Assembly: GCA_032209605.1 (NCBI GenBank)
Contig: JASFXZ010000008.1
Location: forward strand, 248,001 to 312,000
Reading direction: 5' to 3'
DNA from: Mactromeris polynyma
Taxonomy: Eukaryota; Mollusca; Bivalvia; Venerida; Mactridae
Length of the DNA: 64,000 nucleotides
In this document: positions 11,326 to 21,480 of the stretch, piece after piece
Layout of the letters: each line of letters starts with the position of its first letter
How positions within the stretch are numbered: the first letter of the stretch is position 1
Translations under genes and position numbers: made by a program
The notes under the pieces: generated by a model
What the model was told of the DNA's origin: nothing
What the model saw: the letters and a program-made list of their open reading frames with translations, nothing else
Databases searched by the model: none

Positions 11326-11548
11326 CAAGAGAGGTCTTGGTTTATTCATAACACAAATGGCCGCCGATCGACGTTTATGATGAATTCAACCTTGATTGTA
11401 TTTGTGAAAGGATCTATTGCAAAATTCTCGATGTAACCTATTATTTTCTAGACATCATGTGGGTTAGTTTATTCACCATTAACGTGCGTCTCATGGGTAT
11501 TATATGAACAAACATCCAGTAAAATTGATGTTCCTGCGTGTTGTTTCT
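11326..11548 (+). repeat. Dispersed duplicate of 6.62-6.85 kb
   Basis: Same-strand partner of the repeat at 6622, with about 70 percent similarity by eye. An insertion of about 15 bases follows the 'aggtcttggtttatt' block. Confidence 0.6.
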
Positions 11549-11968
11549 GTTATTTTTGACACTCATCTGAGACGCGTAACCTCTAAAGTTGCACACGACT
11601 GGCTTTCAGACTACTTAAGAAATATTTTGAAATTCGTAATCCTTGATAAAATCTTCGAATTATCGTAAACATTTGAATTAACAATTATTTAAGATGGATT
11701 CCGTTGCCGTCGTCAATGCTACAAATGGCATGGTAGCGTGTGTCTGTTCCAGTTGAACGTTTCAGCAAACTTGGTAATTAAATTTAAAAAAACATACGCT
11801 ATTCGAATAAGGTAACGATTGTAAACACTAAGGTATCGTATACATCACATGCAATAAATAGATGAGGACATAAGATATGAAATCCCCGACTGAGCTACAT
11901 CTTAGATTAAAGGTTTCTCTCAATTATTGGATGAATTGATGTACGTGTTCATTCCCTTCCTTGTGCAG

Positions 11969-12034
11969 GAGTTAGAAATTGGAAGATGGCAAAAGTTAAT
12001 AGCGTACGTGAAAACAACGATAACTTGCAGGAAA
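11969..12034 (+). CDS. Candidate coding exon with start codon, unknown small protein
   Basis: The 66-base stretch follows a good acceptor (cattcccttccttgtgcag) and ends in GAAA|GTAAGTACT, a strong donor. An ATG at 11986 lies in favourable context (AAG ATG G) and encodes MAKVNSVRENNDNLQE plus one base, so the exon ends in phase 1. The frame is open back to the acceptor, so it could also be an internal exon with two leading bases. The peptide is polar and Asn/Glu-rich, and I recognise no family. The next exon with a matching phase is proposed at 16237. The support is splice-site strength plus phase agreement. There is no homology or transcript evidence. Confidence 0.3.
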
Positions 12035-12110
12035 GTAAGTACTAGTGTCTTGAATGATACGGGTTAATTTGATAGTCTTAACGTTGCACATGTAATCATT
12101 TAGATGTTTA
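12035..12110. other. Proposed intron start
   Basis: If the candidate gene is real, a 4.2 kb intron runs from 12035 to 16236 and contains the repeats listed below. Confidence 0.2.
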
Positions 12111-12292
12111 ATAAGTAAATCCAAATTTCAACATTCCAACTCTACCGTGGACTTTAAACCAATTCACTCAAATCGTACATTGTAAATATGTAAGATGCTA
12201 TAGTAAATCCAATTTATTACTCGTATGAAATTTCAAACTTCCAACCATTAATTGGATTTTTATCCAATCACTCAAGTCGTACATTGTAAATT
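12111..12292 (+). repeat. Diverged tandem duplication, about 104-base spacing
   Basis: Two units share 'agtaaatccaa', 'ttccaac', 'accaatYcactcaa' and 'tcgtacattgtaaat'. The last block is at 12166-12187 and again at 12270-12291. Confidence 0.6.
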
Positions 12293-12294
12293 AG

Positions 12295-13780
12295 TCGTAC
12301 AAATCAACAACTAACTTAAAGATAATATCAACAGATTTATTTGATAAATAGAACTATGTTTGAATATTCACTCTTCTTCAGATGTTTAATTACATTACGT
12401 TCAAATCGATCGAATTTTATGGCAGAGTTTATATATCTGAGGTGCCAATTGAGTATTATTATATTTTTATAATGAAATTGATAGACTATTTGGAGTCGTT
12501 CATTGCATAATGTAGGTCACGTATACGTAAAAGTCAGATTTAGTATTTTTATTGTTGATGATAAAATCATCATATATATGTATTGACTCTTTAACACACT
12601 AGGGTTTTATAGCTGTGAATATGAAATTTTCTATATCAAAAATCTAAAACTCAAGAATCGGACTCTAGAATGATTATATGTAAAAGTTGCCCGTAATGAA
12701 ATGCGGAATTCGCTAAAAATGTTTTTTTCCCGTGGTACAAAGAAAGTTTAATTTAAAATCCATTGGAGTTTAGTCAGACGTAAAATCCTGTATTTGTATT
12801 TTTGAGATTCGATCACCATCTTAACGGTATATTGCTGTTTGTACCGCAGGATTAGAGGGAACACGTAATATTTAAACCAATCCGGAGTATATCTAAGTAC
12901 CTGTGTGTTCAATGTAAATTGTCGGGCTTATTGTGTATATGGCATTCATTGTGCTACAGTTTCTCACTTTGTGTTTAACATGTCCATCATGTATAATTCC
13001 CATAAATGTATTAAGCAAGAACTCAACATCCTCAAGAAAAACATGATTCAAGATAAAACGATAGTCTAATTGGATATGAAAGAAACATTTTACCCTAAAA
13101 CAAAATATATCCGACCGTCATATTTCATTAGTAATGGTTGAATAAACGATGTCCTATCTTAAACGACTACTGGCAAAATATGTGACCGGTGTAAATGTGT
13201 AAACTTATTTTATTCCATAGATGAATAAAAAGTCGAGCAGATAGTGACGCATACAATGTGCTTAGTCATCCCAATACAAAATTGCTTACTCACTTAAAGA
13301 AGAGGGTTGGATATCGTACAGTGGCGCTTATATATACACTCAGGTTAATTATTACAAAAGCAAAATGTTTCTAACATACAAACAATAGAAGAGCGTTAAA
13401 ATAGTAGTACTACTCTATGTAAGTCAGTGGCATAACACCACTAGGGTTGAAACTCGGATTAAGGGTACACACAACCTAAACACTCGTCCTACTATCACCT
13501 AAATACAACGAACATTGTAAATAACGAGATACCAACTGGACAACGTCAGATCATATGAGATGCAAGAAAGGAAAATGCAGATAGAACATAAATATACACA
13601 ATAATAAACCCGTTCAACTAGTCACATCATTTTTGTATGCAATTGATCTCTTATCGGACACAAAACTATTGACGAGAAAGAGTTAAGGGCACGAAAAAAT
13701 TGACAAAATATAAACATCAGACATTTTCTTTCCGTTCCCGGGTTTTGCAGGAAGCTCCGTCACAGAGCGTTTAATCCACC
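12295..13780. other. No supported gene; small hairpins
   Basis: AT-rich. Around 13403-13445, 'gtagtactac' and 'agtggcataacaccact' form short inverted repeats. No coding signal is seen. Confidence 0.5.
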
Positions 13781-13782
13781 TT

Positions 13783-13932
13783 GAACTACGTTCCGTTACA
13801 GCGTACAATTTCGAACGTTACGAAACAGTTTTGTTTTGTATCCCTGACCCACCGTATCACATTCACTGCACACGGGAACCAAATTACAAACGTTACGAAA
13901 CGTTCGCCGCAAACACCTTTACTAAACACAGG
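13783..13932 (+). repeat. Dispersed duplicate of 6.87-7.02 kb
   Basis: Partner of the repeat at 6868 in the same orientation. It begins 'cgttacagcgtacaatttcgaacgttacgaaac' and ends 'gcaaacacctttactRaac'. A 130-codon + frame starting at a TTG codon crosses it and extends to 14173. It has no ATG near its start and is treated as chance. Confidence 0.7.
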
Positions 13933-13934
13933 GC

Positions 13935-14616
13935 TGGTGTTGCAAGAGCAAGCATGCTGGTCAACTGTAAAAATGATTGACCACCATTCATGTGCAGTGC
14001 TTTGTAGGACCATAACCTCTTTTGATAAAACTTTCAGACGCTTTAGTAAACAATTACTGGAGATAAGTATGCCCCAAGGATCTTACAGAGGATGTTTATC
14101 AAATTACCATGAAACTCCAGATGTGAAAAACGTTGTCTCTGATGTGTCCTTATATTGCAATTACTCCGACTGATGAGAGGCAGATTTTGATCACGGAATT
14201 TCAAACAAATCTTTTAACGACGTCGATTATATCAGTAGACTTGATATAGAGATTGTTTAAGTGATCCTCAGATGTACAAATGATCCTAGGTAACAGACCC
14301 ATGGTCCCGATTTCAAATTATGTTCCCCAGAACATGTTCCCCAGAATGCCATGCTCCTTGACAATAGAGACAGTCGATTGGCCAAATAGTCATTTTGGAA
14401 AGCCTCAAAAGCGGAATTACATTTTTCTCTTCTGAGGTGGCTCTATGATATTTTTAAACCATCCTAATAGCATTTCATTAAAAATAATTTTAGTTAGTTT
14501 GATATTTAACATTTTATTCCAATACTTCTTCCAGTGACAGTGAATAAGTTAGAACAAAGTCAGGAGATAAATGTCTTAATATTTGCAAGTATAGTCAAAT
14601 TCAGTCAATTAATAAA
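13935..14616. other. No supported gene
   Basis: Only a minor direct repeat is seen: 'atgttccccagaa' occurs twice back to back at about 14320-14347. Confidence 0.5.
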
Positions 14617-14690
14617 TGAGCGCCGCTGTACGATTTCCAATATTAAGTGACGTCATTCTTTTAGAAAACGTCATATGTGACGTCACAAAT
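14617..14690 (+). repeat. CRE-bearing dispersed repeat, copy 1
   Basis: Shared with 55807-55880. It opens with a 24-base block that is identical in both copies (tgagcgccgctgtacg...ttccaa), followed by 'taagtgaYgtcatt' and 'acgtcaYatgtgacgtcac'. It contains TGACGTCA at 14648-14655 and the near-palindrome 14668-14683. Confidence 0.75.
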
Positions 14691-14699
14691 CATTTCGTC

Positions 14700-16236
14700 G
14701 GCAAGAATACCATTCCTTACAAAATATGTGAACAGTTTTCATATTTACATGTTATGCCATTTTGATAGTTTGCTATACAAACCCGTGTGCAAACATAAGG
14801 TTGTACGTTCTCATGACGCGAAGCTGACCATTTGAATGTTACACGTACCATAAATGTTGAAGATGCTAAGGGCGATCAATAAATGTATTTCAAGGATGTA
14901 AGAGGCGGCCAAGTTTTGTGTATCGGATTTTCCGTCGTAAATGACCTCATTGTTCATTCATTTGTTCACGGACAAGAGCTATTAAGTTAATTTATCTCTT
15001 GACCAGAAACAATGTTCGCTCGGACAATACTGGATGTTTATTTTGTTAACTCATTCAAAGCCTTCATCAAATAACAAATGACTTGTAGCATGCAATACGT
15101 CTGAGATCGCAATAGAGAAAAGAGCTTGCTTTTCATCGGTAGTATCTAATAGAAAATTATCATTGGCGGTTACGACACACTTCCAATAAAATGTCTGATT
15201 GGTTTAATCAAATTGAACGTAAAACTGTTGAAAAATCAGAAAGGTTGTAAAAGGCATACTATATTGCACATTGTACCAGATATTGTGAACACAAATTTCA
15301 TGGATACCTGAAATAATAACAAAAACATTGATACGTATGATAGACATGCACATAACAATTCTATTTTTTGTACCATTGCACTATTTTGGACGAGGTGCAG
15401 TTCATATGTTTAATGTTGATTCTGAACTGTACGTTTTATTCCATGTCTCATTTTTTGGTTTTGAGTGGTTGTGTTCTTTCCATGTCCATTTTTGCTGATA
15501 CATTCTCCTTTAATCTTAATTTTTGACCGACCGTTTGTGTTCTTTTTCTAAAAGTTACCCTATCTAAAACAAATATATGGATGACTTCCTCGCTCACTCC
15601 CTGAACATGGACACTCATTATTTCCAATCAAGTAGTATATCTAAGCTGTCAATGTTAATCAGTTTCGACATGAAAAACATTGAGTTAAAGCGACATAACG
15701 TTATTTTCTTCTTTTTTCAAATACCTATACGAAAGTTGCAAACCATACGAATTGTATTTCATTTCATAAAACGCATTCCTATTAAAATGCTTGCGTCGAG
15801 CATTTCTGAATCAAAAGTAGCTTGCTTTAAACCTAAAAACGAAAGAAGAAATTTGACAAATCGGAGAGGATGTTCCAATTTATCATTTTGATTACGAACA
15901 GGGAATGACATTATGTTTCATAAGTCAACAACCCGTTGTACTTGTTTTTGCATGATGTACTTTTGTATTGTCTCCGAGTTACTAACAGTACATATTGCAT
16001 TTTAATTAGATCTTTGCCTACCTCCGTGTCTGTGTTCACTAATCAATCACTGTTTAATACCATTTCAGATTTGTGTTTGTGATTAAGAAGTAACCATTTA
16101 TATCGAAATTTATCAACCACGTGTTGTCTTCCATTTAAAGCAAAATTGATTACTTTCCAATTAAGCATCTTCATATTGATTGCAATCACAGTAACCGTAT
16201 GATGTATTCACCGTTCTCATCTTTTTCATTTAATAG
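14700..16236. other. No supported feature
   Basis: AT-rich with no recognisable repeat or RNA. A 104-codon + frame with ATG at 15577 shows no domain and is not called. Confidence 0.5.
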
Positions 16237-16275
16237 CGCACGAATATTTAAATGAAATGGAGAAGATAACCGAAG
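16237..16275 (+). CDS. Candidate 39-base exon (phase 1 to phase 1)
   Basis: It follows the pyrimidine-rich acceptor ctcatctttttcatttaatag and ends in GAAG|GTAAAAAG. Read in the phase left by the 11969 exon, it gives T-HEYLNEMEKITE and again ends after one base of a codon, so it is a symmetric 13-codon exon. The peptide is acidic and helix-compatible. The donor departs from consensus at +5 (A in place of G). Small 3n exons exist in animal genes, but an open 13-codon window between two splice-like signals is not rare by chance in AT-rich DNA. Confidence 0.25.
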
Positions 16276-16541
16276 GTAAAAAGGTAATTAGATACATATT
16301 GGTCATCATATCAAAGTAGTGATATCTGGCAATGTATTTTTGTATAAACAGAAAACATCATTCTCACGTATTTAAAGTCACCCTTGTGAGAGGACGCATT
16401 GATTCCCTAATGTTGGTCGGTTTGTTGGCTTCCTGACAATGACAAGAGAACGCTTTGACCTAGAGCAATAAAAACGACATAGAATGATTTTCTGCGGTCC
16501 TTATTTGTTGTTCGATAATAATTACAACCTCACTTTGTCAG

Positions 16542-16618
16542 TGATCTTAAGACTGAAAACCATTCTCGATCAACAACTGGATAATGTTAGGTCCTACTGC
16601 CGTCAAACATTGATGTAG
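16542..16618 (+). CDS. Candidate last exon, coiled-coil-like, stop TAG
   Basis: The acceptor is acaacctcactttgtcag. Read in the phase left by the 39-base exon, it begins V-ILRLKTILDQQLDNV, continues RSYCRQTLM, and stops at TAG (16616-16618). Hydrophobic residues at heptad-like spacing and the run of long side chains suggest an amphipathic helix. The intervening intron would be 266 bases. A GTAGGT at 16614 could instead act as a donor. A downstream acceptor at 22044 (tttctgctctttcag) would then continue the frame for about 26 codons to a stop at 22123. No family is recognised. Confidence 0.25.
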
Positions 16619-16751
16619 GTCATCTTGTCACTGTCCAGAAATAGTCTCAGAGCGGATAATAAGTGCTAGTTGATGGAAAGATGTTATTAAACAGATGCCT
16701 GTGCGTTTGAAAAAAATGGAAATTAGACCTGAATTCCTTTGATATGACCGT

Positions 16752-17100
16752 CTCCTAAACAAATAAGATAACAAAGAGAGAATAAGTTGCTACAGGAAAC
16801 GCCACATACACAAAACATTGCCTCTCCATACATACCTCCGGGAAAACAACAATCCATAAAACAGTCATTTGAGAAGGCGCAAACGTAAATACGTAAGGGA
16901 ACAGGGGCGCAAGGATTGACCTGGCAGACCATATGGGACAATCAAATAGGCTAACAGAGGGGGGGGGGGGTTAATGGATGGAATACAGCACATGACTAGT
17001 CTAAACAACTGGCAACAATAGGCCGAAAGTGGGAAGAAAATAACATGAACACTACATAAAGTGTAAGAATTGCACAGGGGTAGGGGACAATTAACATACT
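16752..17100 (-). mobile_element. RepA copy (16.8 kb)
   Basis: Reverse-complement copy from 'aagagagaataagttgctacaggaaacgc' to 'gaaaataacatgaacactacataaagtg'. It carries a 12-G run at 16959-16970, the same length as in the 8.3 and 17.8 kb copies. It is one of the two best-preserved copies and lies just beyond the candidate last exon. Confidence 0.75.
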
Positions 17101-17104
17101 GGGA

Positions 17105-17755
17105 AAACTTGCAGTTTGGTAAAAGCACTTGTGTTAACCGACAAGGTACATAATCAATTATGCATTAATTATCACACATACATCAATTTATCGCATGACA
17201 TCAAATATACTTACTTATTTATGCATGGGTTAACAAAGAAAATCACGACACCTTCCGGAGACTAACATAAACAAGGGAAATCAATTTTCCTCTAAATTCG
17301 TTAGCTAAAACTAGGAAAATTGTATGTCTAATATACTAAATAACAATATGAACATGTCATTATTTGGTATTTCATTTCAAGTTTATGTTATAACGTTGTA
17401 AAGTATGCTTGTAGATGCTATATAGAAGTAACTTTAAGTCTATGTAAAATGATGCATTTTCTTATGTTGTATTAATGTAACATAAAAGTTATTGAGTGCT
17501 CGTAGAGTATTGATGACATTATCCTTACCCCTTGCTAGTCAAGCATAATACTAAATAGCCTTGCATTGAACCACCTGAGAACTGTCCATAATTGCGAGAA
17601 ATTTATTAACCCAACGGAAAATTAAATCGAATGATAACAACAATCACCAAGTATATGCGCGTAAATGATGCGCAATGGCAACCCGCTGAACAGTTCTTGA
17701 GTAAGGACCATTTTTAGAATTATTGCTAATGAGATCTGATTGTGTTAGCTTAAAA
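17105..17755. other. No supported feature
   Basis: AT-rich spacer between two RepA copies in the same orientation. Confidence 0.5.
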
Positions 17756-17756
17756 G

Positions 17757-18065
17757 AGAGAGCATACATTGTAACAGGGAAAGTCACATACATAAGACAA
17801 TGCCTTTCCACACAGACATCAAGAAAAACAACAGTTTATTAAACATAAGGCATTTGAGGAGGCGCAGGGGTAAATACGTAAGGGAACAGGGATGCAAGGA
17901 ATGACCATGCCAACCAAAAGGAGAATCGAAGAGGACATTAAACAGGGGGGGGGGGGTTAATGGGTGGAATACAACACAGTGCAAGCCAAGACAGCTGATA
18001 ATAGTACATATATGTCCAAAGTGGGGGAGAAGACTGCTCATGTACAAATTCAATATAAATGCATG
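17757..18065 (-). mobile_element. RepA copy (17.8 kb)
   Basis: Reverse-complement copy in the same order as at 16.8 kb, with a 12-G run at 17945-17956 followed by 'ttaatgggtggaatac'. It differs by a damaged 'ggccgaaagt' block (here 'atgtccaaagtggg'). Confidence 0.75.
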
Positions 18066-18069
18066 TTAA

Positions 18070-19738
18070 ATGTACCAGGAACTACATAAGGACACAAGGC
18101 GTATTAAGCAGAAGTGTAGTGTTTGGGAAATAGTATCTGTATTCTTGGTTTGCTAAATATATCGACTGGCTGTGTTTTAAGTAGGAAGGGCGTAATTGAA
18201 GTAGAAAATAACTGCAATATGCTTGCAAATATGCTAGTTACATTTGACAGGAGCCATTTATATCTATGTATGCCTTTATTGTGACTGCTTAAGGTATTAG
18301 CTTTAATGAGTTTTGCGCAGAATGGCACCATTTGGCAACACTAATGATGTAGTCACAGACGTTTAAAGATTCAAACCATTACCTGTTGTGGCAGGAAGTG
18401 TTTTTCCTTGTGGTAGATGTTCATTATATTTGCAGATTTTGGACGGCCTAGCTGTTATGTGGCGTCGTTTGCCAGGATGTATAATTTGGTATAACGTCTC
18501 TGTTATAGTTGTGCATGACACATGGTTTTCTTTCTTAGGACATATATTTCACTCATCGAGCATGCTTGACCTTTTGTATCGGTATTTGGAAGTAACTGCA
18601 ATCATGTAGTTAAGAAAATGTATGCATACTGATATCGTAAATCCGTAAATCTTGCTATCCTTAGCCCTACAGATCATCGGAATGACCACACTTGTCGTTC
18701 TTGGGTCCTATAATAAGGAAACACCATACATTCTCTTCTTTGGGGTGCTATCATATACTGTCCAAACAACAGGAATGAGTTTTAACACATACTGTTCTAT
18801 AGAATTATAGTTGAAAGAATGAGGGCATTTTGCCATTTAATACATGCGCATAACCCGATTTATTTTATTAAAAACTCACGATATAAAAGAAAAATTCACA
18901 GAAGTGGAAAAAGGCACTGTTTCGCATAATTTTTTATCTTCGGTTTTATCTTAAGTATTGCGCTAAATTCGTTAAATTTTCTAACCTGTCGATTCTAACT
19001 TTAAAATTGTTAACTTATTTTCTGAAGAATGATTGCTCTACTTTCTTAACATTAATAAACATTTATAGATATTATCTTTGGCAAACTTGATAAACAAATA
19101 CAAGTTGTAAAAACCTTTACAAACGAAAACACATTTTTACAGTTATGTAAATGTTGACACTCCGGCAGTTAACATTTATAATTAAAACAAAGTACTTGTA
19201 GTTAGGTTCATATTGATGAAATTGAATTTTTAAGGTTTCGCACCCTTACCAAAGACGAATGGTAAAACGCTACTTTTTTCCAGTCCAAAGGATATCCAAA
19301 CATGATTACTATTTATTAATGTATTTATCTCAGTTTTTTTGTTAACTTGTCTGATGTTTGATATAAATCGACTAGCTATTGTCGTCACTAGGTCGACATT
19401 GTGTGTACCCCAAATTCTAAAAAACTTAAAGCTATAGCTTAGCTGCTCGGATTACTTGATTATCATCATAAGATAAGTTCGAGTGCACCAAAAACCATCA
19501 TGAATATTTGTCATAATATTGCTTTTTTTGCACACGGAAAACCGTTTTTGTTTGTGTTTAAGTTCACTTTACTTGAAAACAGTCAGAACTATTGCATTGA
19601 AACATTGTAAGAGTTGTTTATCATCATTAGGTGATGAAAAATGATCACACGTGCTAAGAATTGCAGCTCTTATACCACTTATGTTCTAGTGAGAAAGATA
19701 AAATTTTCGCATATTCCATTTATTGTCGGATCAATCAC
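18070..19738. other. No supported feature
   Basis: Poly-T/A stretches only. Short frames at 18104 (-) and 18388 (+) have no domain. Confidence 0.5.
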
Positions 19739-19739
19739 A

Positions 19740-20650
19740 GCCCTGATATACTGAGTACAGTGGCCATGTACGTGGCACAGCGACCTATATACTGAGTACA
19801 GCGATCATGTACGTGGCACAGCGACCTATATACTGAGTACAGAGACCATGTACAAGAACAGCGAACGATATTCTAAATTCAGCGACCATGTACGTGATAC
19901 AGCGACCTATGTACTGAGTAGAGCGACCATGTACGTGGTACAGCGACCTATATACTGAGTAGAGCGACCATGTACGTGACAAAGCTACCTATATACTGAG
20001 TACAGCTACCATGTACGTGACAAAGCGACCTATATACTAAGTACAGCTCCCATGTACGTGACAAAGCGACCTATATACTGAGTACAGCTACCATGTACGT
20101 TGCACAGCGACCTATATACTAAGTAGAGCTAACATGTACGTGACACATCGACCTAGATACTAAGTAGAGCTACCATGTACGTGACACAGCGACCTATATA
20201 CTAAGTAGAGCTACCATGTACGTGACACAGCGACCTATATACTAAGTAGAGCTACCATGTACGATACACAGCGACCTATATACTAAGTAGAGCTACCATG
20301 TACGTGACACAGCGACCTATATACTAAGTAGAGCTACCATGTACGATACACAGCGACCTATATACTAAGTAGAGCTACCATGTACGTGACACAGCGACCT
20401 ATATACTAAGTAGAGCTACCATGTACGTGACACAGCGACCTATATACTAAGTAGAGCTACCATGAACGTGGCACAGCGACCTATATACTGAGTACAATGA
20501 CCATGTACGTGGCACAGCGACCTATATACTGAGTACAGTGACCACGTACGTGGCACAGCGACCTATATACTGTGTACAGCGATCATGTACGTGACACAGC
20601 GACCTATATACTGTGTACATCTACCATGTACAAGGAACAGCAATCCATAC
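19740..20650 (+). repeat. 41-base higher-order minisatellite
   Basis: About 22 units of 41 bases. Each is a dimer of related halves, gcgacctatatactgagtac + a (21) and gcgaccatgtacgtggcaca (20), which share the 'gcgacc...tac' frame. The centre (about 20115-20460) is homogenised to 'aagtagagct...gtgacaca', with nine units at exact 41-base spacing (20161, 20202, 20243 and on). The outer units keep 'gagtac...gtggcaca'. Within the centre, 'gtacgatacac' recurs at 82-base spacing, which suggests spread of a two-unit block. A 65-codon minus frame here is a shadow. Confidence 0.95.
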
Positions 20651-20892
20651 ACTGAGTACAGAGAAACAGATACTGAGTGCACTGTTAATACAACGACTTG
20701 TCTAAGAAGTACTGCGACCCATATATTGAGTAGAGTGACCAGATACTAGGGACAGTGGACCTCTATGCGGCGTACAGTGTTATATATACTTGGTATAGCG
20801 ACCGGTTAACTGGGTAGTATAGCGACATAATTATATACTGAGAAAAGTAACTTGTTTATCGAGTAGAGGGAGTAGTATACTAAATGAACTGA
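20651..20892 (+). repeat. Decayed monomeric edge of the 41-base array
   Basis: Degenerate units of about 20 bases (gcgaccc-atata-ttgagtag; gtgacc-aga-tactagg; gcgaccggttaactggg) continue beyond the regular dimers. This is the expected decay at an array margin. Confidence 0.7.
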
Positions 20893-21344
20893 TACATATA
20901 CTTGCTGACTTTTCAAACGAGAACTAAACTTGTTAGTTATTTTCAAGGTTTTACATACCCGTTATATTGGAAGAATATTTAGCAACATATTGCACCTGCA
21001 AAATTAGTTAAGTCCAATGCAAGCTTATAACCAGTGATATTATAACATGAAAGCACAATTATTATCATGTATATATTGGATTGTTAACCCCCCGAAACTT
21101 TATATTTGAAGTACTATTGCAGGAATGTTTGGCTACCATTTCACCAGCTAATCTTCCTTAATGAGTAAATACGCATGCACGGGGTCCACGCATTCAACCA
21201 ATGGAGGAATATGGCCCCAGCTTGATAGTGCCACCAGTCATTTCGCTGAACAATAATCGCAGTATTGCTCTGAACAATCTAAGCATGTTACCTTGGATTG
21301 TTCAATCGCAAGATTTGAGTCAATCGATCATCTTATTCGTACTT
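20893..21344. other. Non-repeat block between array fragments
   Basis: About 450 bases without the tandem unit separate the main array from the fragment at 21345. It may be an insertion or simply diverged DNA. I see no inverted ends. Confidence 0.4.
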
Positions 21345-21480
21345 CGAGTATTTCGACCCGTATACCGAGTATAGCGACCGATATACCTCGGGCTTTGAAC
21401 TGTATACTGAATACAGCATCAACTATTCCAATCATATCGAGATGTTAACTGTGTACAGTGACCGGTATATGGCGTAAAGT
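21345..21480 (+). repeat. Detached fragment of the 41-base array
   Basis: Three or more degenerate monomers (cgtataccgagtatagcgacc, gaactgtatactgaatacag, taactgtgtacagtgacc) share the array motif. Confidence 0.65.

Noticed and set aside
13781..14173. 130-codon + frame
   Set aside because: The start is TTG inside a repeat also present at 6.87 kb, where the frame is not kept.
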